Of a DNA stretch of 64,000 nt, positions 50,251 through 63,300 are shown piece by piece. Source of the stretch: Gaeumannomyces sp. JS-464 (Eukaryota > Ascomycota > Sordariomycetes > Magnaporthales > Magnaporthaceae); assembly GCA_002197995.1 (NCBI GenBank), contig NGZR01000009.1:992001-1056000 (forward strand), read 5' to 3'. The notes beneath the pieces are model-generated. The model was not told the origin of the DNA, made no database searches, and saw only the letters and a program-made list of their open reading frames with translations. The position numbers were made by a program, and so were the translations under genes. How positions within the stretch are numbered: the first letter of the stretch is position 1; every line of letters starts with the position of its first letter.

Positions 50251-51284
50251 AGCTATCATTTAACGTTTAATAACCGCGTTTTAATAAAAAAGTTTTCGTT
50301 ATTATCATTTCCCTTTTTAAGCTTTAAATCGTCGGCAAGTCGAATTACAACTTAGGCTTTAGCGATTTGGTATAAAGTCGGGTCGCCGTCGATATTAACA
50401 AATAATAATACATTGCTAAATTTAATTTCCATTTCGCAATTTAAACCTTTTTTAAACTTTTCGTTCGAAAGGTCGAAAGCTTAACCTTTGTTAAAAACCT
50501 TTTATTATAGCTTTGGAAATTGGAAAAAACGGATACCGTTAATAGCCGGGTTAGGCACAATTTCGTAAAAAAGCATAAAGCGCAATCCCCAATTAGCGCG
50601 AGTTATAACCGAAGCCCGACTTTAAAAAATAAGCTAGCCTATCCGAGCTAGCATTTCGTTAACTTTAGTAAGCTCGTTGTAAAAAGCGTGCCGAATATGC
50701 ACCCCCGGATACGCCGCAAATATATACCTTTTCGCGAGCAGCTGGTAATACCGAACACTTATAAGTAGGTTTTAAAGCGTCGGGAAGTGGTACAATCGTA
50801 ATCGTCGAATTTTTAAAAAAAAAATAGCGATATAAAGGCTTTGCCGAAGTTAAAAGGGCGGATTTAATAAAAGTTCGACTATTATCGGCAATAAAATAAA
50901 AAAACCACGACAAACCGAGGGATAAGTTATAACGAAGGAATTATAAAGGTTTTTTTATAAAAACAAATTAAAAAAGGCGAAACCGCGCAATAAGCTTACC
51001 GAAAATTTGGTAAATTACTATGCACTTATTAGCATACTTTTAATAAGCCTAAATCGATATTAAAAAGGAAACCTTAAAGTAAAAAACGATAAGCTTAACT
51101 TTCGTAAATGCACCGAAAGTAGCGGCTTACTTTAATAATGCTGGTGGTACATACCAAGTTGTGTTTAAAATGCGTCCCACCCTGAAAAAAGTCGGCCATA
51201 TAGCAATTGCTATAAAAAAAAGCGGCGTTAAACACTATTAAAAGCCACCGTGCTAATAATAAAAGCAATTTAAACTTGTTAGCG
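50251..51284. other. RIPed sequence, unidentified, with a short conserved-looking minus-strand frame
   Basis: AT-rich sequence between two gypsy elements. An 82-residue minus-strand frame (50913-50665) includes REKVYICGVSGGAYSARF, which looks like coding sequence but which I cannot assign. It may be part of another transposon or of a family B LTR region. Confidence 0.35.
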
Positions 51285-51733
51285 TGTTACAATTAAAGGT
51301 TTGCTTTTAAAGTAAGGCATTTCGGGGGTGAAAAGAACAGTATTGCTAATCGGTTTAACAAGGGAACACGTAACTTAAAAGGACAATTTAATTGCTTACC
51401 TTAGCGGATGCTTAAAAGCTAACTTAGGTTAACTAATGCCGAAGCCTTAGTTAAAGCTACCTAAAACAATAAGAAATCCATTCTTTATATATACGTTGTT
51501 TTTTGCTTTGTGTTAGGTTAGATTTGTGGCAAAGCCACAAATCCACAAATCCTTCCCCGGATTTGTTGCTTTGTTATAAATTTACAAATCCCTCCTTGGA
51601 TTTGTTACTTTGTTACAAATTTACAAATCCCTTTTAATTTACGTAACTCCTTGTAACCGGGGCGGGGCAGGGGCACCATTTTAAAGCCCCCTTTTGCCTT
51701 GCTATTTTACGGGCTTGCATACTAGTCGTAACA
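51285..51733. repeat. LTR of gypsy family A, copy 2
   Basis: The ends are TGTTAC and CGTAACA, and it is collinear with the LTR at 457-900. The partner LTR would lie beyond the right edge of the window. Confidence 0.85.
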
Positions 51734-52400
51734 TTAGGTTTCCCTTTTTAGGCCAAATCCTTTTGGCCACGTTTTATCGCCCCGCTTTTTGTTAATAGTA
51801 AGTACTTTTTTTTTACCTTTTCCTATCCTTTTTTTGTTTTAACAAAATGTTTAGTCGGGTGCGAAAACGCTTTTTCGCGAAAAAAACCGTTAATTATAAA
51901 AAGCTTTTAACAATTGTTTTTTTTAACTGCTACGAAATGCTTTTTTATTCGTATTATTCCGAGGTTTTAAAGCGTAAAAAGTGTAAAGCCTTTTTTTAGG
52001 ACTCGTTTTAGTGCGTAAAATGTTTTCGGATTAATCGTTTAAAATGCGACGTTTTAAAGCTTTCTCTTTCCGAGCTTCGGAATATCGTCGACCAGTATTT
52101 CAAACTTGAAGCTAAGCTGGAAAAGGCGGAGGAAAAAGTCCTTCGTTTTCGGAAATAAAAACGAATATGGCTGGAAAAAATAATACGCGCGGTGCGTCGC
52201 GGCATTAACTCGGTGGAAAAGTTAAAGCGTGTCGAGCGGGAGGAGGCCGACCAGGCGGCTCGCTAAACTGCTTCGCATTTTAAACCTTTTATAGCTTTTT
52301 CGTTCTTTTCGATTGGCAAGTGCTTAAAGTTAATCCTAATTTGGACTTGCTTGCCTTTTTTAACTAAGGTAAATTGTAATTCCTTTTAATAACTTTTTTG

Positions 52401-52470
52401 GGTTTTGTAGCGTATTAAGCGTAGTTTTGGTTTTCCTGCCGAGGTTTCGGGTTCGAATCCCGGCACGACC
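52401..52470 (+). other. tRNA-like sequence inside gypsy copy 2
   Basis: The sequence ends GCCGAGGTTTCGG, then the B-box GGTTCGAATCC (52450-52460), then CGGCACGACC. The 5' end reads GGTTTTG, which pairs in part with CACGACC. It is about 70 bases long. The position corresponds exactly to 1570-1640 in copy 1. The T-arm is better preserved than the surrounding sequence. Confidence 0.5.
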
Positions 52471-54549
52471 GTAAAAATCGATAAGTTTTCGGGCTTGCCC
52501 CGAAGCTTATCGAACTTTTATCCTTTTTTTTTTTTTTACTAACCGTTCGGCGCAAACTCGTTTACCTTATTTGGTTTCGGTAAATGCTGCTTCCTTTTAA
52601 CCTAATAGTAAAACGGTATTATCCATAGCACCCATTTTATAAGTTTCGGGTTCGACTTCCGGTTAGGCCAAAAGGACCGGCGGTTTTTTTTAAAAACATT
52701 GCGGGTATTTTTAAAAAAGATCGTCGTTTTACCGTCCTTTTTACTGGCTAACCTTTTTACAATTGTTTTAGCTGGTATTTTTATAAAGTGTTTTAGCAAT
52801 TTTCGAGGTTGGTTTTTTTTTCCCACGTGTTTTTCTCGTAGCTATACCTTTTCCATTTAATTAAGTACTTTTTAAGCTTGTTTTTCGGCTTATGGTTTAA
52901 AATCTTTTCGATTTTGTATTTTTATTCCGGGTTGATTTTTATTAATTCGTCGTTTTTAAAGCCCGGTAATGCTAATTCGAATAAGGAAATATAAAAAACC
53001 GGGTGGGATTTTATAATTAGCGGTAGTTGGAGTTTGTAATTTACGTTTAAAACCTTTTTTAATATTTTAAACGGTTTTAATTTTTTGTAAGTTAGCTTAT
53101 CGCTCGGTCGTTTTATTTTAATATTTCGTCGAAAAAGATAAACGCTATCCCTTTTTTTAAAAATCGGTTTTTCGATTTTTTTTTTTGTTTATTTAGGTAG
53201 TTATGCGGTGCCGCAGCTTTTTTAGCTTTGCTAAAGGTATTTATGCAGTTTAATAAGCTCCGTTATTTGTATTACCGCTATTAAAGCATGTTTTCCTATT
53301 TTGGGTTTTTTATACGCTATAAGCGTAAACCTGTAATTCGTATAAAACGGTGTAATTTTTATGCTTTTATAAATTAAGCTGTTATAAGCGAACTAAGCTA
53401 TAAAAAGTAATTATACCTAATTATTTTGTTTGTAATTAACGTAATAACGTAAATATTGCTTTATAGTTTGGTTTATCCGTTTTATTTATCCATTTGTTTA
53501 AAAGTGGTAAGTTATAAATAAAAAATGCTTCGCTTTTAGCCTATTCGTAAGCCTTTTTTAAAATTTGCTTATAAATAGCTTATTTTTATCCGTAATTAAG
53601 CGGTTCGGCGTACCGTATTTTGCTATTACGTGTTTAATAAAAACGTACGCTAGCTTTATAGCGTTACTGCTTTTTTTATATGGTAAAAACAAAGCGTATT
53701 TGGTAAGCCTGTTTATTATTACTAGTATATTATCGTATTTTACTCCAATTATCGGTTTTTTAAATTAAAAAAGTTTAATAACGAAATTTATAGTAACTTT
53801 TTATTACGCTCCGTTCGGTACTAGCAAAAGTTGCAATAACCTATATGGTTTATACTTATTAGCTTTGTTTTTAGCATAACTTTCGCAATTTTTTATTGCG
53901 TTTTATATTTCGGCTCGAGTTTTTGCGAACTTATAATATTATTATAACCGTTTTTACTTTTTTTTTACGCTTTAATAGCCGTATGCCAGCTAGCTATAAA
54001 TTTGTTAAATTTTTTTTAAGGTTTAAACTTTTCCCTATCGAACCGTTTTAGCAAGTATCTTTTATGCCGGGATTAAAAATCCGTTTGGTTTTTCCGCTAA
54101 AATTATTCGGGTTTTTTTAAATATTGCGACCTAGTGGTTCGGTCGTCGGCTTAAAGCGTCCGCCTGGCCGTTTTCCGACCCTTTTCGGTACTCGATCCGA
54201 ACGTCGTAATTTTGCAAAAACTCGCTTTAACGGACTTATCGCTTGTTTAAGTTTTTGCTTATAGTAAAATGTGTTAAGTTTTTATAATTTATGTACATTA
54301 TAACCTGGCGTTTCGCTTTATAAAAGTATGGCCGCCATTTTTCGAATGTTTAAATTATCGCTAAAAGTTTTTTATCGTAAATTTGGTAATTTAACTCGGG
54401 TTTATTTAACTTTTGTAAAAAAAACGCGTAAAAGTACAACCGTTTTTAATCGTTCCGCTGTCCGAGTTGGCCGCCGATCGCGTAATCCAACGCGTTAGTT
54501 TTAACTTCGAAAGGTTTTTTTAAGTTTGGAAATGCTAACATTAGTTCTT

Positions 54550-54990
54550 TTAATACGGCGTTCCGTAATCGTTTAAAAGCTTTTTGTTTTTATTTTCCCT
54601 AATAAAACTGGTGGTTGTTTTAGTAAGGTTTGTAAATAGTATAGCGATTTTGCTATAACCACGGATAAACCGCTTATAAAAGTTTAAAAACCTTAAAAAC
54701 CTTCGTATTTTCGTAACGTTTTTAAATATAAGCCATTTTTTAACTTTTTCGACTTTTTTAAGATTTATGCAAACTTGTCCAAATGCAATTACGAATTTTA
54801 AAAAAGCGATTTTTTGCGAATGCCATTCGCATTTTTTTAGTTTAACAAAAAGCTTTGCGTTAAGCAGCTTCCGAAGCATTTTATATACGTGCTGTTTGTA
54901 TTTTTCCATCGTTTTTAAAAAAATTAAAATACCGTTTAAATACGCGAAAACGAAAATGTTAAAATACTCGCGTAATATATGGTTAATCAT
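54550..54990 (-). pseudogene. Gypsy family A reverse transcriptase fragment
   Basis: This 146-residue open fragment begins MINHILREYFNIFVFAYLNG, where YLNG replaces the catalytic YLDD. It is followed by ILIFLKTMEKYKQHV and the usual KCEWHSQKIAFL region. WLIFKNVTKIRRFLRFLNFY then marks the end of the RT and the connection to RNase H. It is catalytically dead because both Asp codons of the box are changed. Confidence 0.8.
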
Positions 54991-55799
54991 TTTTTAAAAC
55001 GTAGCTAATGCGTTAATAAGCCTAAAAGTTATTATTAAAAATTCGTAGCATTTAAGCTTTATTTTAACAGTTGTAAGCCATTTTTAGCCTTTTTTAATCC
55101 GTATTAAGCTATAAGCTTTCCGTAGGTTTAAAACCGTAAAATATTAGGCTTTGCCGAGCTTATCGCGCAATTTGTTAATAAAAAGTAAAAAATATCGATT
55201 TTTAATCGTAACCTTGTTTAGCGGGCGGTAATCGATGCATATTCGTTTCGTCCCGTTTTTTTTCTTTTTTATAGGATTTTATATTTTATTAAAAAATCGA
55301 AAGGTTTAATATATCCTTTTCGTAGGTTTTCCTTTAACTGTTTTTTTAATACCTTTTACTGCCGAAGGTTAAACTAGTACAGCTTTTAGTATTTAAATTG
55401 CGTTTTTAGCTTAAATTTAATTTTTAAATCGAACGGCTTATATTCGAAAAGCACCGTTTTTAGGTTTTTCCGAAACAATCTTTCGTATTTGCGGTATTTT
55501 TCCGGAACATTCGCGAGCCGTTTTTTAATGTTAATTGGATTGTTTTAATTGCTTTCCGCTTTGGATAATCGCGTATTTGTTAATGCTAAATGCAAAAGTG
55601 GATTGCTAAGTTTTATTACCGTTATAACTTTTTTTCGTTGCTTTTTATGCTTACGGTTTAAAGTTTATAATTGGTAAACCGTTTTAATTATTTGTAGCTT
55701 TTTTTATTGGATTTGGCTAGTAGTTTAATTTATTTGTAAATTGTTTTTTTTAAACCAAAGGATTTCGAAAATCACGTTTTTTTCTTTTATATCCAGGTT

Positions 55800-56036
55800 T
55801 GTTAATTTACGTAATTTAACGCGCGCATCCAAAAAAGGCCCACGTTTCGTAAAACCGCAGGCCCACGGGCCGTGCGCTCTTACGAGCCTACAAAAGGGGA
55901 TTTTATAATCCCCTTCCTATAATTAAATTCTTACACAAACATGCATTATTACAAACACCAGTTCCAAATTTATAAATTTTTGTTTTTTTCCTTTTAAGAG
56001 ATTTTCGTGCTTATAAAAGTACCACTCCTATTAACA
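55800..56036 (+). repeat. Copia LTR (left)
   Basis: The 237-base LTR has TGTTAA and TTAACA ends and is collinear with 63066-63300. It contains a block GCGCGCATCC and an ACGGGCCGTGCGCTC palindromic stretch shared by both LTRs. Confidence 0.85.
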
Positions 56037-56554
56037 CTAATTAGTGTTACTTAAAAAGGCAACACAAACAGTAAGGTAAAGGATTTAAACGTTTAATACC
56101 TTTTTCGAAAAAGCGATTGGGTTAACGTAAAAGTTTAGGAGCAAAGGAATCGAATTCCACTGTTCGGTAACGCGTTACACGGGAGTTAATCACGCACCAA
56201 AAGCACCTTTTTATTGCAAACGACTGGACTTTTGTTTGTGAAATTTAAATAACTGTAAAAAGGGCGTTACATAATCCTTTTAAACACCTTCCTGCGTTAA
56301 GCGACTGGACTTTTAAATCGATTACCCAAACGATATTGCTCGTCCCTTTTTACCAATAACATATCCGACACCTCGGAATAACAAACGGCAAAGGAGCTTA
56401 GCAATAAGCAAAAAATAATTACAAAAAGCGCATTAGTAACATTCGACCTCCCCAAATCCCTCGCAAAGAACATCGATATGCCCCTCCTATAAAACCATTA
56501 TACAGTTTCGAAGGATTACCAAACCAAGCTTCCATCGCTCGCCGGAACGCATGG

Positions 56555-56932
56555 ATGTTTAAAACATTGCTTTTTTACGGTAACATATATGGCGATAACC
56601 TTTTAAGCGACGTATTCGAAAATTACGCAGGGTGGAAAGCAAAGCACTTTAACGACTTCGATCCACGGATTACCCGCGTTTTTAAAAAGCATTTAAAAGA
56701 TTATAGGATCCTCGTACCCGGCTTACTAAAAGGAAAGCTTAGCGAAAGGATTATGCAAGTTATGCGATGGGAGTTAGTTTTTAGGATAACAACTTTTACC
56801 ATAGGATTACACCTTTTTGCTTTCCAAAATCGCATAACCTTTTTAAAGGCTAATCCCCCGATTACTGCTACAAATGCCCTCGGAATAATGCGACCCGTCA
56901 CTTCGTTAGCGAAGTTTACCGCCGAGCAATAA
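56555..56932 (+). pseudogene. Copia 5' coding fragment, probably part of gag
   Basis: A 125-residue open stretch upstream of the zinc-knuckle fragment. I recognise no definite domain. The position directly after the left LTR suggests the N-terminal part of gag. Confidence 0.35.
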
Positions 56933-57760
56933 ACTAGCGGAAATGAAATCCAAAAATCGCTAAAACGCTAAACCAGGGCTTTATTTCGTTTTTATCGATA
57001 TTTTTTTACCCCTTTTATGGATGAGGTTTTAAAGCCCCCCACTCCTTTTTTATTAAAAATTACCGTTTTCGAAAGCGCATCGATCCTTTAAGTAACTAAA
57101 CCACCGCTTTTATACCTTTTATAACCCCCTTTCCTACCTAAAACCGCACCGATCCCTTAAGCAACCAATTTTTAGCTTAACGAACATTTAACCCACGCAT
57201 ACATAAGGGTTTTATTACAAGCAGTACATAAAGCAAAAGGATCGTGGGAAAACCATTTAACCGATCGATGGATTACAAAATGTGGAAATATTACGTTCCC
57301 GATATAAAACCTCGGCGTTTGCAAAATTACTATATAAATAACTTCCTTTTAAAAAGGTGCCTAACGCCGCCGCCGATAGGAGTTTAATAAAAGCATTCCA
57401 AAGCGCGTGGGATAAGGAGTACAGCTATTCCGGTAATCCATACGATATTTTGAACGATAAGATTTTGTTTTTCGCAACCACATGCGAAACTTTCGAAATA
57501 CCCCTTTTACAATTCTATGCGATTTTTCCCTAAGCATTTTAAAGCAAAGCAAAGCAGTGGTACACCCGGTATATCGGGTATGGCCCTACCTTTCGAAAGA
57601 TTTATATAATCCTTAAAACGCATTTCGATACCGAGGTTAACCGATTACTGTACTATATAAATTAAAGCTCGATTACCTTTTAAATAGTCCGTTTAAAAAT
57701 CGCTAACGCAAACAAATCCAACATGGAGGTTTTGCAAGCTTTTTTAAATAAATTGCAAAA

Positions 57761-58156
57761 TTGCTAACGCGCTTTCGGACTTTTTACCAAAACGAGAACC
57801 AGTTAATTGCGAGCATTTTAAAAGCAATCCAAAGCGTGTCGAAGCTTAAAACCGTCCTTATAAATCCCAATAGGACTTTTAAAAGCCTATTTTCCCAGTT
57901 TAAAAGCATAATGCGAGTGGAAGAAAAGGCACGACCCCCCGGCATTTATTTTGTAAAACGGAAGTTTAAAAATCACAGGGATCGTAAAAGGGATAATAAA
58001 AGTCGAAACCGAACATATAAACCCAAATCCTTCCGATTAAGCCCCTATTTACGCTTATATATACGCGGTTGCTGGATTTGCAAAAAGCCGGATTGCAAAT
58101 CGATACGCCACTTTTTTAAAAAACAACGACGATTTAAAAAACAGTGGAAAGCATAA
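57761..58156 (+). pseudogene. Copia gag fragment with zinc knuckle
   Basis: A 131-residue open fragment rich in Lys and Arg ends with GCWICKKPDCKSIRHF, a CxxCx4-5Cx4H-like knuckle typical of gag in fungal copia elements. The basic stretch before it (residues about 65-95) would bind RNA. It is closed by stops on both sides. Confidence 0.65.
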
Positions 58157-58654
58157 AAAAAGGCATAAAACAAACCACGCAAAAGGTACACCCAATTCCT
58201 CGCATTAATGAAGCCCGAAAGCACCGACGAGGAGAAACAGCTATCTTTTAATTTTAACGATTAAGAAATAAAGGAAGAGGAGGATTATAGGAGCAGCTAT
58301 TTTATAACCTCCGCTACGGCCGCGTACTTAATTAAGGAGGCTTTTACCTACCGCATTTATAAGCGCCAAAACTCGGGATTTGGTAAGCTTTACTCCCATG
58401 TTTTTATAGATTAGGTATTAGTTTAACACAAAATCCGAAGCACTAAGCAATGGCAAGGGATCTTTCCAAATATAAGTGCAGTAACAACCTTTACGGCCGG
58501 AAAGGATTAAATTCACGCATTTTAACGCTATAAGCCAAATTTCGTCGTTAATATAAACGGGCACAAAAGACGCGTAATCTTCGGATTAGGAAAAGCTGTT
58601 TTTAACATCGGAAAGATTACTATTCCGACCCCGATCGGCTAAATTACGTTTTTC

Positions 58655-58939
58655 GTGGTTTTAACTCCGACCCTTTTCCTGCTGTGCTTCGCAAATATAA
58701 ATGCATTGCACGTTTACCTAAATAATACGCGCAACGAGCTTATAAAAAACGACGGTACGCGCGTCCCGATTATAAAAAAGCACGGCCACCTTTGGTTTTT
58801 TTTTAACGACGTTACTCACGTTACGACGGCAATTAGCTTTATAACGGAAATAAAAATCGCGGGAGTAGTTTTCCTTACGGAAGCTAAGCTAAAGCGTATG
58901 CATAAACGCTTTAGGCACCCATTTGTTAATAAACTTTAA
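58655..58939 (+). pseudogene. Copia protease/GAG-pre-integrase region fragment
   Basis: This 94-residue fragment has FANINALHVYLNNTRNELI, VPIIKKHGHLWFFF, and FLTEAKLKRMHKRFRHP near the end. In the parent family the last block is the H-x-RFGHP zinc-binding pre-integrase region. Here RFGHP reads RFRHP. Integrase sequence continues downstream through stops to about 59.3 kb. Confidence 0.7.
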
Positions 58940-61900
58940 AACGTTTTAAAACGTGCAAAGCACGAGGCTAATCGCAACGCTTTCGTAATAATTAACCGAA
59001 TGTGCCATTTTTGTTAAAAAAAGGTTTTGCATAATAACGCTTTCGATTTAAATTCCAAAACGATATCGATTTTAACCACGAGATAATTACAAACGTGTTT
59101 TATATCGATTATAAACCAGTTTTCCACGTAATCGATGCGAGCATAGCTTTTAATGCTGCAGCGCTTTTTAAAAACATATCGGCAAAAAAACGTGGGAAGC
59201 TTTTAAACGGTGCTAAATTAACGTTTATTTAAGGCCTTTTAACGTGATTTTTCACGATGCCGGTACCAATTTTGCCGCGAGCGAATTTTAAGCGAAAGCA
59301 AAGCTTTTTAAGATTATTTATAAGCAGGTCCCAATCGAAGCGCACTGGTTAATCGGCAAAATTGAGAAATATTACGCCCTTTTACGCCGGGCTTTTAATA
59401 TTATCCGATAAAAGTGCCTAATTATGCATTTCGAATTAGTGCTTTAGGAAGCAGTAAAAGCCGTAAACGATACGGCCGGCCCCGACGGACTTATCTTTAC
59501 ATTATTCGTTTTTAAAGCAATATTTCGAATTAATAACGAATCGCCACTTTTATAAACCCAGGTATAAAAAGCCGTTGCAATTAAAAAGCCATAACAAAAA
59601 TCCGGATTTTACACGATAAGCGACGTGTGCAAAAAGCATTGGCTGCACGTAACGAACCGAACATAAAACGGGTGTTTCCGAGCTTTTTAGCTTTAAAAAG
59701 CGAGGTTTTGGTATTCCGGGAAAAGGACGGATAGCAAGGCCTTTATAAGGTCCTATTTACAACACACGTTAGTTACGGTGAAAACGATTAACGGCAACGC
59801 GACTTTTAAAAGCACGGTGGTTAAACCCTACCATAAAGCAAAAAAACCTATCGTGCAAAAATCCGAAAAGCAGCTAGCACCTTTCGAATACCCTAAGCCC
59901 AAACAGCTAAAACGCCAAAGGAAACCCCCGAAAAAAAAGGCCGCAAAACAGCAAAACAAAAAGCCCTAGGATTAAACAACCATTTTGCTTAAAATCACTG
60001 TATTACTTAAAGTTTTTTAATAAACGAGGCCGCTTTTGCAAAAACGCACAACTAGCAGTTGCAATAAAACGAAGCTTTTAGCAAATGCATACGACGTTTT
60101 TAAGCGCTAAAAAGCACTAATCCTACCAATTAGCGATCCGATTTAAATAAAAGGCAAAATCACAGCTCCTAGTTTACCATTTAAGCAATTAACCAATAAA
60201 AACTAAACGCATTTATTGGCGCTAAAATGATTAAGCCGATTATTGGAAGGACTTTTAACGGAGCTACGATTTTTAAATTACGGATTGTGAACGAGGTAAA
60301 AGGGCAAACCTTAAAGCCTTTTAAAAAATCGAAACTTGTGGCTATAAAATATAACGACAAGAGAAAAACATAACATCCTTACGCAATTTCCCACGATTAT
60401 AAAATGCAGCTAACGATTAATCCTAGCGATCGCACTATCGCTTACGCTTATAAAGTTTAATTTAATAATCCGAAATATTAGCTAAACGTACACCCAGTTA
60501 AAATTAAAGCCGTAAAAAGACGTTTTTCTACGCCTACTTAAGGAGTTGTTAGTATGGTTTAAACCGGGCACGTTACTTAAGGTAATTAAACCCTTTTACA
60601 AAATCGCGGAATTAGGCTTAATAAAAAGCGTTTAAATTGCCAAACGTAAGCTACGATTTTTGCTTGCTATTTCGGAAAGCGGACAAAGCTTTGGATCGTC
60701 GGCATGCAAATAAACGACATTTTAAATTTTAAAAATCCGGACTTTTTAATAAAAAAAAATTAGCGATCCAAAAAGCAAGCTTTCGTGCAAAACCGAAATC
60801 GATTTTAAGCCGGGAAACGAAGCCGACTTTAACGGGTGCAAAATCCTAATGGGAAATTAAAGCTTAAAGTTCGACAAAAAAAAAGGGTAAAAGGCTTAAA
60901 CTAATAAAAATCGATTTAAAAAGCTTAAGTTATAAATATGTCGTTTAAAAAGCTCGAGGCGTATATATTAGTTCCATGTGTTAACCGGAAGCCGCATTCG
61001 ACTATTTCGTAACGGCGCAAGCCAAAAACCCGGGATAAAAGGACGTGGTTAAGTTAAACAAAAAGATTAAATGGCAGATCGATAACGCTTAAAAAGGCTA
61101 AAATACGTTTTATTAGATTTGCAAAAAACTAACCTTTACGTTTTCGTAAACGAATTATTCGCAAACAATTTAAACCTAAATTTACAAATGGGTTTGTAAT
61201 TATATTAGGCAATAAAAAATCCGACGATTAAAAAACCAGCTTCCAGCTAATCGGAAACATTTTGCATTGGACGTTAATTAAATGCAAAAGGATTACGAAA
61301 AGCGTTTTCGCAAGTGAAATTTACGGGATGGTTAACGGGTTCGATGCAACTTACGTTTTTAATTTAACGCTCGTAACGATTTTTAAAAGCTAAACCAAAA
61401 AGCCCCGAAGTTAATAATTTGCACCGATAGCTTTTCGCTGTATTAGCGCCTCGTATAATTGGGCATAATAGCGGAAAAAAGGCTTATAATCGATATTATA
61501 GCACTTAAAAAATCCTACGAAAGCCGCGAAATCGACGAAATCCGCTAAATCGCAGGATTAAATAATCCGGCAAACGCGATAACTAAACATAGCTAAATAA
61601 AGCTTTGGAAAATTTGGTTATAAGCAATACGACAACGGTACGAATAAAAGTTGGGTGGAGCGCGAAAAACAATAAAAAAAAGCGAGGGAAAGCGGTTAAA
61701 TCGATTTGTTATAACCTAAAAATAGCTAACGATGTAATTAAAAAAAACGAAATTACCAAAACGCCAAAACAACCGGAAAACGATCCCACGAACGACTATC
61801 TTAAGCTTTAAAAAAACCTTTACCATTGCCGGACATATTACCAGCTTATTTGTTAATATTACTAGCACTTTTATCCTTTTTTTTCTTTTCGGCCATCTTT

Positions 61901-63065
61901 TCGTCCTTATCCTCGTTATCGTTGGAGCTTTAAACAAGCTGTCCTTGCTTTTAAAAACACCGCATTAAATATACGCTAAGCGGTAACGCGGCCCGCCGCT
62001 TTCCGCTTAGCAACACTTATTTTAATAAAATTAGCGTTAACTTTACCGGCCTATTCCTCCTTTTTAAAAAGAATTATGCATTTGGTGGTGGTGCGCATTT
62101 CGCGAAATTAAAAACAGTTAAAGCACGGTTAATAAAGCATTAAAGCAGTTAAATAAAAGATTAGCTATTATATTTTATTAATAATAGTTTCGCGAAAGTA
62201 TTTAGTTATAAACTTTTTGGTTAAAGCTATTGCGATTTTAGGATTACCGGTCGTTAGCGCAAAAGATTAGCAAACTAAAGCTTAAAAAATCACTTACACC
62301 GGCTGGCACGAATAACTAAAAGCATAGGACTAGTAACGGTTGCCGACCGGTTCGGTGTTAAAGCACCTAATTTTATCGACTTGCCGGCAAAAGAGTTAAA
62401 GCAATTTAGGCATAAAAACGATTTTTATTTGCCCTTTGCAAAGCGCGAGCGAGTAAGGGATTTGTTTTTTCCCTTTTTAGCACGAGTTTTTTTAACGCTA
62501 TTATTTAGGACCGTTTTAACGCCAATTTAACCTTTTTTAACGGATTTGCTTTTATTGGCTTTTAAAGCGAGTGGACACCATCGCGGTAATTAGTCGAGCA
62601 GTAAAATAGTAAAGCAAAAATCGGCAGGCAGGCAGGCAGGCAACGGGGATATCGATATTTGTGGTTGTAAGGATTAAGTTCCAATTACAACGATTAAAGC
62701 CTACGGCTTTTGAAAATATCCCAGCCTTTAAGTTATCCTTCCGATTTGCTTTTTCCTATTATACCAATTAGCACGCACACGGCTTAATAGATTTTTATTA
62801 AGTTTATTTATTGCTATTATGCGCATTTAATCGGCATTACCTAATCTTACGAGCGTTTAACCAAACATTGCCCCACTTTTTATTGTTCCTATTTACAGTC
62901 CTTATTTACAGTTTTTACCGATATTTAGCATAATCCTTTTACCCTTTTTTCCTTTGTTTTTAAAGCAGGTTACCAATCCGGATTCCTTTGTTATTAGTAT
63001 TGTAAAATCCCGGGATTTGGAAAACGAGCATTTACCATGCACGCGTTTAAAGAAAGAATTGCCAG

Positions 63066-63300
63066 TGTTAATCCACGTAATTTAACGCGCGCATCCAAAA
63101 AGGGCCCACGCCTCGTAAAGCCGTAAGCCTACGGGCCGTGCGCTCCCACGAGCTTACAAAAGGGGATTTTGTAATCCCCTTCTTGTAACTAGATTTTTAC
63201 ATAAACATGTTCACTATAAAAACCAGTTCTAAATTTATAAATCTTTGTTTTTTCCTTTTAGGAAATTTCCGTGCTTATAAAAGTACCACTCCTATTAACA
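63066..63300 (+). repeat. Copia LTR (right)
   Basis: Partner of 55800-56036; 235 bases, ending TTAACA at 63300. The two LTRs differ by many transitions, so RIP acted after insertion. Confidence 0.85.

Larger units (their letters stand above)
51285..55799 (-). mobile_element. Ty3/gypsy family A, copy 2, left part (interrupted by copia)
   Basis: It starts with an LTR (51285-51733) and is then collinear with copy 1 (901 to about 4740) up to 55799. There it is cut by the copia element and resumes at 63306. Minus-strand remnants include reverse transcriptase (54990-54550, with YLNG at the catalytic box) and integrase near 53.5-53.7 kb. It is RIP-degraded but diverged from copy 1 by a different set of transitions. 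Confidence 0.88.
55800..63300 (+). mobile_element. Ty1/copia-type retrotransposon, complete, nested in gypsy copy 2
   Basis: This 7.5-kb element has LTRs at 55800-56036 and 63066-63300 that start TGTTAA and end TTAACA. The gypsy sequence stops at 55799 and resumes at 63306, matching copy 1 continuously around 4740. The flanking pentamers are AGGTT (55795-55799) and AGCTT (63301-63305), a target duplication with one difference. Plus-strand remnants: gag with a zinc knuckle (57761-58156), the pre-integrase/protease region (58655-58939) and integrase (about 59.0-59.3 kb). It is RIPed. The copia copy at the left end of the window is the same family. Confidence 0.85.
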
